From the NCBI GenBank assembly GCA_910589415.1, contig OU342638.1, forward strand, positions 1,426,001-1,490,000: a stretch of DNA of 64,000 bases. Direction: 5' to 3'. Positions 23,284-35,178 of the stretch are shown here, piece by piece. Below the pieces are notes generated by a model, which was given only the letters and a program-made list of their open reading frames with translations, did not search any database and had not been told where the DNA came from. A program made the position numbers and the translations under genes. Every line of letters begins with the position of its first letter. Positions within the stretch are counted from its first letter, which is position 1. Source of the DNA: Malachius bipustulatus (Eukaryota; Arthropoda; Insecta; Coleoptera; Melyridae).

Positions 23284-24984
23284 TATACAGGGTTACTGGT
23301 AACTGGATACATTCCTTTGATGATCTGATAAAACAAGAGGTAAGGAGTAAATTAACCCCAACATGCACTATACAAAACTCAATAGATTTAGAGATATTTC
23401 GATTTTCAACTTTTCTTAAAAAAATGGTTTCAGATGTCTTGAAATGTAATTTTCAAAAAATCTACTTTAACTTTTTGATTTTTTTTTTCTTGCTGGAATA
23501 CTTGTCCAATACTATGCTTCCTTCTGGAATAAAAAATATCCTGAGGTATTTCGATCGTGTGAAAATTTCAAAGAAAAACTTTCACAAACTATTTTTTTTA
23601 AATAAGATTTAAAAGTTTTTACAAGTTATTTTCGCAAAATTGTCAAGGCACCTTGCGTACAAATTGTTTTAAAAACTTCCCTAGTGTAGTAGCTATCTAA
23701 CAAGGTACGAATCTTGTACAAGAATAACAGAATCTCCCCGCTGGGTACCGTTACCGAGGAACAAATCCTTAAGTCGGGACGTTTTAAAAAAAAATACGGC
23801 TCTGAACGGGGGTCTTAAAAGTCTCGGATCCGGTCCATTTTCAATAGGTCGTATTTGAGGGTCACGAGCTTCGTCCCTACCAAGTTTCGTCCCGATCGGT
23901 AAAACTTTCAAACACTTAGAGTGGCTATTACTAGGCTATTCCCGAAAAATCCCGAAATTCCCGAAAAAATTACACTTCCCGGGAACGGATCCCGCTCATT
24001 TTCAATAGGCATCGTGCCACGGTGCGCCTCTTCAATCGAGCCAAATTTCAACTTTCCCACATGAAAACTGGCGGCTCTAGAGTGTTTCCTAGCAAAGTAA
24101 CAGACAGACAGACCGACAGACAGACATTTTTCGGGCACAAGAATACGTATACTTACGAAACTTCTGTGACATTGCTAGGAAACACTCTAGAGCCGCCAGT
24201 TTTCATGTGGGAAAGTTGAAATTTGGCTCGATTGAAGAGGCGCACCGTGGCACGATGCCCATTGAAAATGAGCGGGATCCGTTCCCGGGAAGTGTCATTT
24301 TTTCGGGAATTTCGGGATTTTTCGGGAATAGCCTAGTAATAGCCACTCTAAGTGTCTGAAAGTTTTACCGATCGGGACGAAACTGGGTAGGGACGAAGCT
24401 CGAGACCCCCAAATACGACCTATTGAAAATGGGCCGGATCCGAGAATTTTTAGACACCCGTTCAGGGCCGTATTTTTTTTTTAAAACGTCCCGACTTAAG
24501 GATTTGTTCCTCGGTAACGGTACATAGCGGGGAGATTCTGTTATTCTTGTACAAGATTCGTACCTTGTTAGATAGGTACTACACTAAGAAAGTTTCTAAA
24601 ACAATTTGTATGCAAGTTGCCTTGACAATTTTGCGAAAATAACTTGTAAAAACTTTTAAATCCTATTTAAAAAAAAATAGTTTGTGAAAGTTTTTCTTTG
24701 AAATTTTCACACGATCGAAATACCTCAGGATATTTTTTAATCCAGTAGGAAGCATAGTATTGGACAAGTATTCCAGCAAAAAAAAAAAAACAAAAAGTTA
24801 AAGTAGATTTTTTGAAAATTACATTTCAAGACATTTGAAACCATTTTTTTAAGAAAAGTTGAAAATCGAAATATCTCAAAATCTATTGAGTTTTGTATAG
24901 TGCATGTTAGTGTTAATTTACTCCTTACCTCTTGTTTTATCAGATCACCAAAGGAATGTATCCAGTTACCAGTAACCCTGTATA
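23284..24984. mobile_element. 1.7-kb foldback element with TATACAGGG ends
   Basis: The ends are TATACAGGGTTACTGGTAAC and its inverse. The arms (23284 to about 24090, and about 24170-24984) match over about 800 bp with minor differences. The centre contains an (AGAC)n tract (24100-24125). A half-copy lies at 49195-49625. No convincing gene; open frames inside are mirror images of one another. Confidence 0.85.
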
Positions 24985-25602
24985 TCTTATCCGCCGGTAA
25001 TGTATAATAAGGGAGTTATATGGTCTAGAAGAAAACTTGTGAAAATTATATCTAATACGGATCTGGCAGTAGGTAGGTAATACACGAGTGTAGCAGCTGT
25101 AGGAACTAAGGTCACTGACATCGCCGGAAGAAGCAGGTTGTGTCAAGGCCATCGACTTAGACGAGCGAGCCAAACAAACAAATATGAATCGAGAACGAAT
25201 GAAACATTCAACTTGTAATAGTGTAAGCGCTAAAAATAGGTCAACCGGATGGCCTGGCTCATTGACCGATGTGAACGCTCGTAGGCAGGCATGGACTTCC
25301 CCGCGGTACCAGCCGGCGGAGGTGGGGAAGTCGCTCGAATTGACGTCGCTTACTGCGGACGAGTCAATCACGGAGGAAGGACTGGCATTCTGATCTAGCT
25401 CACGCCGGAGGGCGGACCATTTTATATTCATATTATTTACGATTGTTCACTTTTCCATTCATATACGGTCTACATTAAAATACGTTCACATTTCCATTTG
25501 TGCCTTTTTGTGCCTTTTAATAGAGACTCGCAATCGTATCGGAAACAGTTAGTTTAAAGTTGGAGGTCGAAGCGATCGTATCTACCTATCAAAACGAAAA
25601 AA

Positions 25603-25776
25603 ATGCAGTGCGATTATAATACGTGTACGGGGTGTGAGATAAGTGATGGAGCGTGGTATGTTTTGTTTGCGGACGAGAGGGACAGTTGTCAATATTGTAG
25701 CGTGCGCTTTTCCGTATTTATCCAGAACGAATTTACGAATAGAAAGGTGTACCAAAATGGCGTTCCTTTGGAATGA
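25603..25776 (+). CDS. Possible cysteine-rich microprotein
   Basis: A 57-codon ORF starts at ATG 25603 and ends in TGA at 25774-25776. It begins MQCDYNTCTGC and has a second CQYC pair near residues 29-32, spaced like a small zinc-binding knuckle (CxxxxCxxC ... CxxC). It lies in a block (25440-26050) that is visibly richer in CpG than its surroundings. A consensus-like splice donor (TTCAG/GTATGA) occurs at about 26046, so this may be the first exon region of a host transcript. No homologue recognised; another frame (from 25643) is of similar length, so chance cannot be excluded. Confidence 0.3.
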   Translation: MQCDYNTCTGCEISDGAWYVLFADERDSCQYCSVRFSVFIQNEFTNRKVYQNGVPLE

Positions 25777-26280
25777 TACCCTCCGCAGGTTCTATAGTTT
25801 GAGGCATTGTAGCGAGATCGAGTGATGGGACCGTCAATTCGAGTCCGTCAGCTGCCAGTCAGAAGAACTAAACGTCAGAGCAGTGAAGTAAGGTGGCTGC
25901 GCTCGAGTATTGATTTTTTTGAAGAAGGGATTTCAACGTCTCGTCTGGTTTCGTTCTCTCTGTCGGAAACACTGGTGATGTGAAGGTGGTTCAGTGGAGC
26001 GATTTGTTTGTTTATGGTGTTGTGGTTTCTTGTTGAAAAATTCAGGTATGAAGTTTGTTTTAGACTTATGTAGTAAAGCTAATGTTCTGAGTCGTTCCTA
26101 AATTAGGAGATCTGAATTCTATCAATGCTGTTGTCATGGAATGGAGTGAAGCAGCTCGATGTGGGTGATGTAACCCAATCGGTAAGAGAAGATGGCGATT
26201 GGTAAAATTTCAGATAGTGATTATTATTTTTTTATTTCAGGGCTTTTACTTCTACTTTTATTTCTAGTTCTATCACTATT

Positions 26281-26446
26281 GTCCGTATTCATCAAACTTC
26301 AAAATATAACTCTGGGGTTATATTTTGAATTTTCTGACAGCTGATTGGTCTAATGCTCAAAGCCTACGAACGCTACGAATTCTAAACCAATGACATATGT
26401 TCCAAAATATAACCCCAGGGGTTATATTTATTGATGAATACGGGCC
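26281..26446. mobile_element. MITE with GGCCCGTATTCATCAA ends
   Basis: GTCCGTATTCATCAA at the left and TTGATGAATACGGGCC at the right form terminal inverted repeats. Each arm also contains an internal palindrome around CCCCAGGGGTTATATT. 166 bp, non-coding. A relative with similar ends lies at 54565-54700. Confidence 0.75.
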
Positions 26447-28389
26447 TATGTCTATTTTTGAGTCCCTCCCTCCGGGTGGATCTTTCATAGCGATCTGATT
26501 TTTAGTTTTTCAATTAATTTTGAAATGTCCTGGTGGTGATCTCAGTTGCGGAATATCCCGTATTCGAGAATTTGGGTAGAAAAGCATTTTTTGTAATGGT
26601 GGAAGTAATGGCGTTCTTCAGACAAAGCGGAGCCGGGTGGTCAGACATCATCTATTAGGAAGGAAGAAAGCGTCACTTTCCATCTCACTTTTAGATCATC
26701 CCGTCGCATTTACTTTTCATCTGGAAATGATTTGGACGTTTCAAGGTACATTATTAATAGTTTTTAACTTTGAATATCATCTCTAAAGGAAAAAGAAAGG
26801 AACATTCACCAAATTACGTTACCAATTTAATCCAGATTTTGGAGCTTTGTTATTTAGATGATTTGGAGATACCTAATTAATATTTTAATTTTAAACTATG
26901 GAGGAATTTAATTATACCTAGTGGGTGTAATACTGTTCAATTTATTAATTAATCTTAAGTAAAGTTTTAATAGAAGGGAGATAATTGGCCAATTTAAGTA
27001 CTATTAGATATGTAAATTTTGTCAAATACCTATTGAAGGTAATTTGTTGATCTTAAATAGATCAAGTATTTTTTTTATGATGACTATTGTTCTATTTTTG
27101 AAAAATGTATCTAGTATGTAGTTGATAAGGGAAAAATCTAAGTTTTGATTATTTGTCTCACAATACAATACATCAATTGCTGGGAAATTTAATGTTATTT
27201 AATTGGAGAGGTCCAATAAATTGTTATTATTAATGTGAGTTTTATTTTAGTGTGTGTGACCTGAAATTAAAAAAGACACAACGTAGGGCAGGTCAGTTAT
27301 TGAAATTTTGAATTTTTTTTTTAGAGACGATCATTGTAACAAATTTGTAGTTTCATTTTTTGAGATTTTTAACACCCTCTGTCCTGTTTTGGGTTCAAAT
27401 AAATTTGAAAGTACCCAAACGGGGTCAGAGGGAATAATACCTTCCGCTTGCTCATTTGTTTTTGTTTTCTTTTGGCCTAGTTAATCAAAATTTTTAAGAT
27501 CGAGCGAAGGAAGGGTTACAATATCTTGTTCGGCATGGCGTTTTGCAGTGTCATATCAGGTGTCCATATCCGGGAAATCCGCATCCATGGAATGTTTTTC
27601 CTTGCCCTAACAAATTGTCAACTGGTGTAACCGGAATATTATGGAATTACATCAGGTGAGTGTATAATTAATTTTCGAGTAATGCGTAAATCGTTCTCGT
27701 AATGCACTGTATTCTGTTGCTTGGGAAGGGACAAAACAATGGGAGGGGAAATAGGTAGGATAGGGGGGGGGGGGCAAGGGGAAGTAGGCTACCACCAAAA
27801 GATGTAATATTGTTCAATATTATGCGTAACGGTACGCTTTGAAATTTAAACGGCGACAGGGACGGAGCGAGGAAGCTATCGGTAAGCGGTGATGCCTCTC
27901 TGCTCAGATGACCTTAACGAAAGCGTCTCTCTGTTAGAGAAAAAGTGACCTTAGTTTTAAAGTGACCTTAATAGAAGTGCTCAAAACTAGCGAAAATAGA
28001 AAATTATTTTATGAATATCAGATTTAAGAATAATTTTGATAAAATATTTCTTAGTAAATAAAGGATAAATATTCCTCATAAATTTCGAAAAGTTATTTAA
28101 GTAACATTTTCATTATAAATATATTTTTAGTTATTTGTACATGCATAGGTAGGATGTATTATTAGTGTAAGGATAGAGATTTTTCAATTGAATATTTGTA
28201 ACAATTTAAAATGATGAAATTATTATTTCAATAAAACTTTATAATTTTTTTAAATCTTTGGATAATTCATTGAACTTCACACCCTCATGCTCAAATATAA
28301 CGATGTTTTTTTCGATAATTTTGTGTCAGAAATCCCAAAGTGAATAAACAATAACACCTGGTCAATTTTAGTTAAGTACATTTGTAAAA
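26447..28389. other. Mostly unassigned; possible exon end at about 27655
   Basis: A small inverted pair surrounds 27370-27430 (CCCTCTGTCCTGTTTTGGGT / ACCCAAACGGGGTCAGAGGG). A GC-richer stretch ending CATCAG/GTGAGTGTA at about 27655 resembles a splice donor. A G-run lies at 27761-27772. No ORF supported. Confidence 0.3.
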
Positions 28390-28745
28390 ATAGGTACTTA
28401 TAGGAGTTACTACTGGTCTAGTCAGGTCAGTCGGTGTTGAATTTTAAAGGAAAATCTCACCAGACTGATTATGACTAGATAATCACAACGTCTTTGTTTA
28501 AGTCCTTTGATATTTTTTTATTTTTTATTTTGGCTTTGACGATCACACAAAATTTATTTTTCTAAATTTAATTTTTGTTCATAATTTCGAAATTTGGGTA
28601 GGGCATTACAAATTTTATATGTACTGCTCGACAGGCCAATCTGTTTCAAAAAAATCAACGAATCTGAGCAAACACATTGAGATCTGTCAATGACCACACC
28701 TCCTTCATTTGATTTTGAGTAAGTAATAATTTTTTTGAGGTAGGA
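28390..28745. repeat. Dispersed repeat, inverted copy of 11340-11660
   Basis: Shares the GGGTAGGGCATT, ACTGCTCGACA and CAAACACATTGAGATCTGTC blocks with the other copy in inverse orientation. Confidence 0.6.
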
Positions 28746-29309
28746 GAAAGGAGGCCGGTTCCAAACCATAGTTTTTAATAAGTAAAATTGTATTCCACCA
28801 AACTTTTTTAACATAAGTAATTTAATTCTACAGTAAGTGAAATTATTTTTATTCAAGTATAATCATAGATAAAGTATAGTATTCCACTCGCGCATAATGG
28901 CTAATATCCACTTAGATGTTACAGCACTCGCCAGAGGCTCGTACTGCAATAATTTTGATCCTCGTGGATAATAATATACTATTATAACATTATATTGATA
29001 TTAGTTTTATTAGGCCTGCAAATACTTGAAATAGCAAAAACCAATAGACAATTATTACACTTAATTGTAATATTTATAATACTAAAAATTATTCAGTTAT
29101 TGAGATTGGCAGAAAAATGTTGTATTTTATGTTGTCCACTTTAAAACCTCAAAACCTAGTTTGATTTTTCTTAATAGCTTGTTTGGTTTTCGGGTAATTC
29201 AATTTCTTAAATATTAATTAAATAATTATAATAATATAATAATTAAATAAATAATTTTTTAAAGGGAATTTCTTAAATGTTGAATAACTCGAAAACTATC
29301 GTGTGATCC

Positions 29310-29475
29310 ACAAAATTTTTCATCAACTTAGTGCCTTGGAAGAGAGAGATAGCTATTGCAGTCATGTCTGAGCTCATTGCACCTGAGCACACCTACCAAT
29401 AGTTTGCATTTTGTCTGACAGACTGGCAGACATGCTTCATTTTCTCCAAGGCACTAGTTGATGAAAAATTTTGTG
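29310..29475. repeat. Short foldback
   Basis: ACAAAATTTTTCATCAACTT followed by AGTGCCTTGGA at 29310-29341 is repeated inverted at 29446-29475. The flanking 29500-29800 resembles an arm of the 9428-10845 foldback family (for example AGTTAAGATAGGGACATA). Confidence 0.65.
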
Positions 29476-29799
29476 AATCACCCCCGATATGACATACGAA
29501 AAAATTACAAGATTTTTTACAAGATTACAAGAAAAAGTTAAGATAGGGACATATAAGCCATTTTCCTCTATCTTTGGCCGTTTTCGTAATCCACTGCCGT
29601 GAACTTTGTTGAAAATTGCGATTTTCACAACTTAACAACAACCATTCCTATTTTTTCTTCTCAGACAATCTAAAAATGCTCTTACACATAGGAGCATAAA
29701 AATTAATAAAAAAAAACATAACTTTGAAATGTTTCATATTTTTGGGACACTGTACATTATGAATATAATTTTAAATGTCCCTTTAACGGGTCTGTATCC

Positions 29800-30600
29800 T
29801 TTCGAAAAACAAAATTTTCTTACAATCAAGGGACACACAGCCATAATCGTCCGTCCCGTATACCGTGAATAACCTTGTATACTAATAAATAATAATAACC
29901 AGGTACTATAAAAATGGCAAAACAAATGGAAATATTTTATACCCCCTTCGAAACCCATTATGATTTTTCTTCCTAGCCTGCTGTTTAGCTCTAGAGCTAT
30001 TACCTACATTTTATCGTAAGGCCATGCAAAAATATAAAATAAAAGAAAATCACACGACCAAAAAATTACAAGAACTTTTTAGGAAAGCATTCAAGAAAGC
30101 TTTTTTTTAAACCAAGCATCTTTTGATATATTCAACGATTAACGAGTGATTACCTAAATTAAGGCTTTTTCCACCAAAGGGAAACTTTTGTGGGGACACA
30201 GTCCCCCATTAGAAATGATTTTTAATAGTGACAATAAAAATTTCAAATCTTAAGTTTTTCGGAAGAAAATTTGTATAATTATTAATTATGGATTACAATC
30301 AAGAGCAAAACTAAAATCTAACAAAAATACTTTGCACTCTCACTCGTTTCAGTTTATTGAAAAAATGGCACTTAATTGTGTCTCTGTGACGGACAAAACC
30401 TGAACGCTATATTCAGGTAATGTCGATTTCAAGACAATTTCGTTCAGTTTTCTAGTACGATATTACACAATCATGTACCTAACTGGAGCAATAAATGTGG
30501 CGGATAGATCGTTGTCGTCACAATACAAAAAATAATGTATATTTGATTTGCTCGGTCCATTTAGGGAAATTCTTCATAAAAAATGTTTTTCAAGGATTTT
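29800..30600. other. Unassigned; 3' flank of the host gene
   Basis: No ORF supported. On the minus strand an AATAAA occurs at 30358-30353, about 250 bp past the stop of the host gene, and could be its polyadenylation signal. Confidence 0.35.
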
Positions 30601-30603
30601 CGG

Positions 30604-30778
30604 TTAGTAATCGTAATCGTCGTCGTCGTCAGGACGGTCGAAGAGTCCGAACGCCGAGTCGTAGTCATAATCCGCGTCGACGCCTGGTGGCACAAAGGCT
30701 CCGTTCAGAGCCTCGGAGATCTGCTCCCCAAAGCCGAATCTAGTTGCAAGTCCATACACCATCCGCATCACCGTTAAT
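30604..30778 (-). CDS. Host gene, terminal coding exon of a small secreted protein
   Basis: The exon starts at 30778 after the acceptor TTTTCTTGCAG and ends in TAA at 30606-30604. It supplies one base completing the split Arg codon from the first exon, then 57 residues. The exon opens LTVMRMVYGLATRFGFGEQ, an amphipathic stretch, continues through FVPPGVDADYDYDSAFG, and ends in a highly acidic tail of five Asp followed by YDY. The splice phase (two bases in exon 1, one base here) fits the exon at 45231-45101 exactly, giving a predicted protein of about 101 residues. The plus-strand ORF over the same bases is a shadow. Function unknown; probably insect-specific (inference). Confidence 0.7.
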
Positions 30779-31026
30779 CTGCAAGAAAACAACTTCGACT
30801 ATAATTTGCTATTGTGACGGTGTCAAAGGAATAATTACATTTGTTGCTCGACAATCATTCCCTGTGATAGATAACGTTTATTAGTGTATTTTTAATTTTA
30901 AAAAATACACCATTGAGGACGACACCGCTTTACGAAAATCACCCAAACACATCAATAATTTTTATTATTACATCAATATTAAAAGATTTTTTTTCGAAAA
31001 TTCGCCTGCCCATGGAATATGCATAT

Positions 31027-31581
31027 TGTCACGGGTCTCACGCTTTATCAATACAAAGTTAAAGTCTTACAAAATTCTTTATTTTCTAACACGACTGTAA
31101 CTTATAACAATAATCTCCAAATCTAAATAATCAGCTGTTTCTATTATTTACACATACACCACTCTTTCACTTCACTGTCACTTATTGTCACTTTACTATA
31201 TGTCTTCCTCACTCTGTGATACTGCAGCTTCCATTCACATCCTATAAAAAAATAGGATAGATAAAAAATAGATACGACTAACTCAGTCTCCAGCCATTCA
31301 GTCTCGGTTTTTATATGTCTAGTTCCCTGAGGTGTCATCGAAGTTATTCAGGAGCTTCACTGATGTGTTTCCAGTCACCATGCATTCTCGAATATACGTA
31401 AAATGCGAAACCATTCTGGTATTTATTAGAACTGTCAGTTACACTCTTACATTGGCCTGACATGTTATTCCTATCATGTCACTAGAACCGTCGAGGCATA
31501 ACCAAATTGCAGAAAGTAAACAAAAACAAATACGAATAATAATTATGAAGCTAGAATTCTTCGCGAGTGATGCCTCGTTAT
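31027..31581 (-). repeat. Solo LTR of a gypsy family related to the 14285-18164 element
   Basis: Begins TGTCACGGGTCTCACGCTTT and ends GCCTCGTTAT, mirroring the ends of the 483-bp LTR (TGTTACGGG...TTCGTTAT). It also shares the layout of AAAGTCTTACAAA near the start and a minus-strand TATA box (ATATAAAA). 555 bp. Flanks CATAT and AATAT match at four of five positions, as for an old 5-bp target duplication. No internal region present. Confidence 0.7.
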
Positions 31582-31587
31582 AATATG

Positions 31588-32645
31588 TATACAGGGTGAC
31601 TCACGAGTCATGACCAATGCGACTAGTAAATGCCAGGCAGGGGACCTCGAGGCAAGTCTAAATCCATGACAATTTTTTTTGCCAACAGGTACGAAGATAC
31701 AAGATGTACAAAATTTTGCACAACCAGTTTTTTACCGAGGCACTTCAAGATTACCAATCAGCAAATTGAAAATCCAGGCCCGTACTTGAAAAGAAATGGT
31801 TTGCGGTATTTTGACAGAAAATTCAATTTTTCCGATCGACTTTCTGAAAAACGGAATCAGATTCGGAAAGTACAGGAGAAATGGTATGAAACAAGCTCTT
31901 AAGCTGGCGCAGTTCGACCAGCTTAACAAATACAGATCAACATAAGAACTTGTACCAACCTAAACTTAAATTTTCAATTTTGCCGTACAAATTATTTCTA
32001 ATGTGCCTGAAAGTTATCATTTTAAAAGCTGAGGTGCTGCGAATATACGGGATAGACTATCCCAGAATTTTAAATTTAATAACCATTACCGTACTTAAAG
32101 AAAACTTATTAGCTTTGTAACGAGATCCCTGGAAGCTAAAAAGAACTCGTGGTTTTTCTAGAGCTGATAGGAACGGTTATCAACGTCGTATTCACTATAA
32201 AAGAAGTCGACCAGGCTGCATTTGACAGTCGAGTTGACCGGGGAACGACTCAAATCCGGTTCCGATAGTTGATTGAAACCTCTCTGTCTCTCTACCTACT
32301 GGTGAATTGAACAAGTAGGAAAATCCCAACGGCAATCCCAAAGGCGATCGAAAATTGTGAGTTTATGTCAAACATCTTTAAATCATTTCTTTTCAAGAAC
32401 AGTCCTGAATTTTCAATTTACCGATAGGTTATCTTTGACTTGGCAGAAGAGTGTTTCTGCTAAATTTGGTGGATTTCATCAAACGCATTAGAAATATCTC
32501 CTGCGCCTTTTAAAATTTAAGCCCAAACATACAAAACACCCTGTATCTTCGTACCTCTGTTGGTCAAAAAAATTTAGGCTTCCTGCTCGACGTCCCCGAC
32601 CTGGCATTTAACTACGTCGCATTAGTCATGAATCACCCTGTATAT
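31588..32645. mobile_element. 1.06-kb foldback with TATACAGGG ends
   Basis: The left end TATACAGGGTGACTCACGAG and the right end ...AATCACCCTGTATA are inverted repeats. Similarity continues inward (AATGCCAGG, GGTACGAAGATACA) for at least 130 bp and more weakly to about 300 bp. It lies 6 bp from the solo LTR. No coding capacity. Confidence 0.8.
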
Positions 32646-32829
32646 TTATTAATTTCTTCAGAATCGCGAATTGAATTTTAAATTTATTGCACGTGTGTAT
32701 CAAGACTTTTTGCAGCGAAAGAATCACTGGAGCTTCAAGGACGAAATCGGCTTCAACCGACGGTTTTGTTGAAGTGGTTTTCTCGCCCCCCATCAAAAAT
32801 CCCTCCCCCACATCGCACTTAATGTCCAA

Positions 32830-35178
32830 CATTAAATGCATACAGGTTAATCTTCAACACGTCAAAGCATCCAGCTATGTGCTTGGCATGAAGCTTTAAA
32901 AAGGCAGCTGGATATTGTTCTCATCCAAGAATCATGGCTAGGCAAAACTGGCAAAATTAGGTGTCTAGGAAACTAATCTGGTAAGTTAGTGGTAGTCGGG
33001 TCGGATAAATCGCCAAGAGCCTGCATACTTATCAGAAACAACATAAATTACTTTACACTCTCAGATTACTGCATCTGAGATGTGACAGCAGTCCGCGTCT
33101 ATAATAGCCCCCGTGGAGAATGGCAAGATGGAATTTATCGTCTGTTTAGTTTACTTTCCAGGCAACAGGTCTGCTGAACAACCTCCTACGCTCATAGTAC
33201 GAGATACTTAGTATCCTACTGCGAGAGGAACAACGTCCGCCTCATCGTTGAATGTGACGCAAATTGTCACCTCGCGGTCTGGGGAAGCAGCAACCAACGA
33301 CAGAGGTGAGTCACTTTACAACTTTTTAATGGGCAATAAACTGGTGTTAAGCAATATCGGATCCAAGCAAATCTTCGTCACAAAAAATAGACAGGATGTT
33401 CTAGACATTACGTTCAGCTCCACTTTTATGAGCAACAAGATAGCCTAGGTACATTATCGCAACCCTAGAGGAACAGATTGGGAGAGATACAAGATGGCTC
33501 TACGGTCTGGTATGGGGTCTGTAATTTTCACAATCCAAAATCGTGATGAAACTGAGATCGCGGCGGAGCAGATCCAGAACGCGATTATCTCAGCATATCA
33601 CGAAAACTGTCCACAAGAGCAACAACAGAAAGGTTGACTAGTGAAACAACGACTTAGAAAAACGTAGAAAAGAATTTCGTCGACTCTTCCATCGAGCTAA
33701 GGCGACGGGCAAGTGAGAAAAATATAAACGTACTCTAACGGAATATAATAAGGAGATCAGACGATTTAAAAGGGAGTCTTGGAGGAAGTTCTGTGAGAGC
33801 ATCAGTGATTTGCCTAGCAGTAACAGAATCCACAAGATACTCTCAAAAGATCCGGTACAGATGCTTGGTTCGATAAAACGACCTAATGGCTCTTACATGG
33901 ACTCAATCGAAAAACGCTAGTGATCTCAAAAGATAAACACTTCCCAGGTAGTTCGCCTCTGTCTGATTTGACCGCCCCCAACAGGAGGACGACAAAAACG
34001 ACCTCAAAAACCTAATTGGGTGGTGTGTCGATAGATCATAACAGCCCATACAATTGAAAAAGCGATGAAAGCCTTCAAGCCTTTCAAATCGCCAGAAGAT
34101 GACGGCATATTTCAGGCCTTACTACAAAAGGGTTTGGAAATATTTATGCCATCTCTAATTAGGATATTTAGAGCTAGCTTGGCAGGGAATTACATGCCAT
34201 CCGGCTTGTCGACGACTAGAGTGGTGTACATACCCAAGGTAGGTCGCGCAGGATCACACCCAAAGTCGCTCAGACCCATTAACCTAACCTCTATTCTACT
34301 AAAAAGTCTGGAAAGGGTGCTGAAATATCCGCACACTGAGTGCGGGCCAGTATGCCTACCAGTTGGAAATTCAACCGATCTTGCTCTCAACAACCTAGTG
34401 AGCAAGATCACCAAGTCTCTCGACAAAAAAGAAACTGCGGTGGCTGCCTTCCTCGACATAGCGTTCAACGACTCACTGCCAGAGTCCCCCTATAAGTTAT
34501 TTTTCTCAAGAGAGATCCCATCAGTCATAAGTGGTTGGATCCGCAATATGCTTGGAAATAGATCTATAACGACCTCAATGGGAGGGGAAAATATCGACTT
34601 TAGAGGATTCCTCTTCCCTTTGCTCTGGTCCCTTCTCGTCGATGATCTTCTAGCCGTTCTCTCACTATGGAGTAATATCGACTTTCAGGCATATGCTGAT
34701 TACTTGGTCATTCTCATCAAAGGAAGATCTGCAGCGACAATTTCTAGGGTCCTTCAGAAAGTACTCTAGGTAACTAATCAGTGGTACAAGAGGGAACACA
34801 TGCCGGTCAACGCTCGCAAAACTGTCATAGTACCATTTTCCAGAAATATAAGGTTGGACGGTTTAACGCCCCCTAGGAGAAACAATTCCATTTGCAGAGG
34901 AAGCCAAGTACCTACATAGAAGTAAATCTGAATGATCAGACCTATGATTGCGTATGGCACTACAGCTTGGTGGTCAAATCAAAAGCCCAGCAGGCCATGC
35001 CCAAATTAAAGCTCTCTAGCCTACAGAGACAAGCTTGTCTGGCGATCTGTGGTGCCATTCTCCCACTACACCGTCGGCGGCTATGGAGATCCTACTGGAC
35101 TTACCACCTCTCCATATTTATTTGGAGAGAGAGGCCAGATGGACTACATATAGAATGCAACAGATGGCAAAAAGCGTG
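32830..35178 (+). pseudogene. LOA/R1-type LINE, 5' portion (endonuclease and reverse transcriptase), decayed
   Basis: Conceptual translation shows an AP-endonuclease start (CIQVNLQH, then a QESWLGKTGKI block), a piece near 33300-33450 (NDRGESLYNFLMGNKL ... NRQDVLDITFSS), and an RT from 34065 (RPINLTSILLKSLERVL). The polymerase box is altered: AYADY replaces the YADD core. Many stops and frameshifts. The thumb region (TTPSAAMEILLDLPPLH, near 35060-35110) follows, after which the element is cut at about 35178 by a CR1/Jockey-like insertion. Its RNase H portion resumes at 39931. Not functional. Confidence 0.8.

Noticed and set aside
24940..25431. 163-codon minus-strand ORF
   Set aside because: Its C-terminal part runs into the foldback end; no recognisable domain, although the first 80 codons lie in a CpG-richer block and were considered as an exon.
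30495..30743. Arg-rich 82-codon plus-strand ORF
   Set aside because: It is the antisense shadow of the host gene's terminal exon; the Arg run mirrors the Asp codons.
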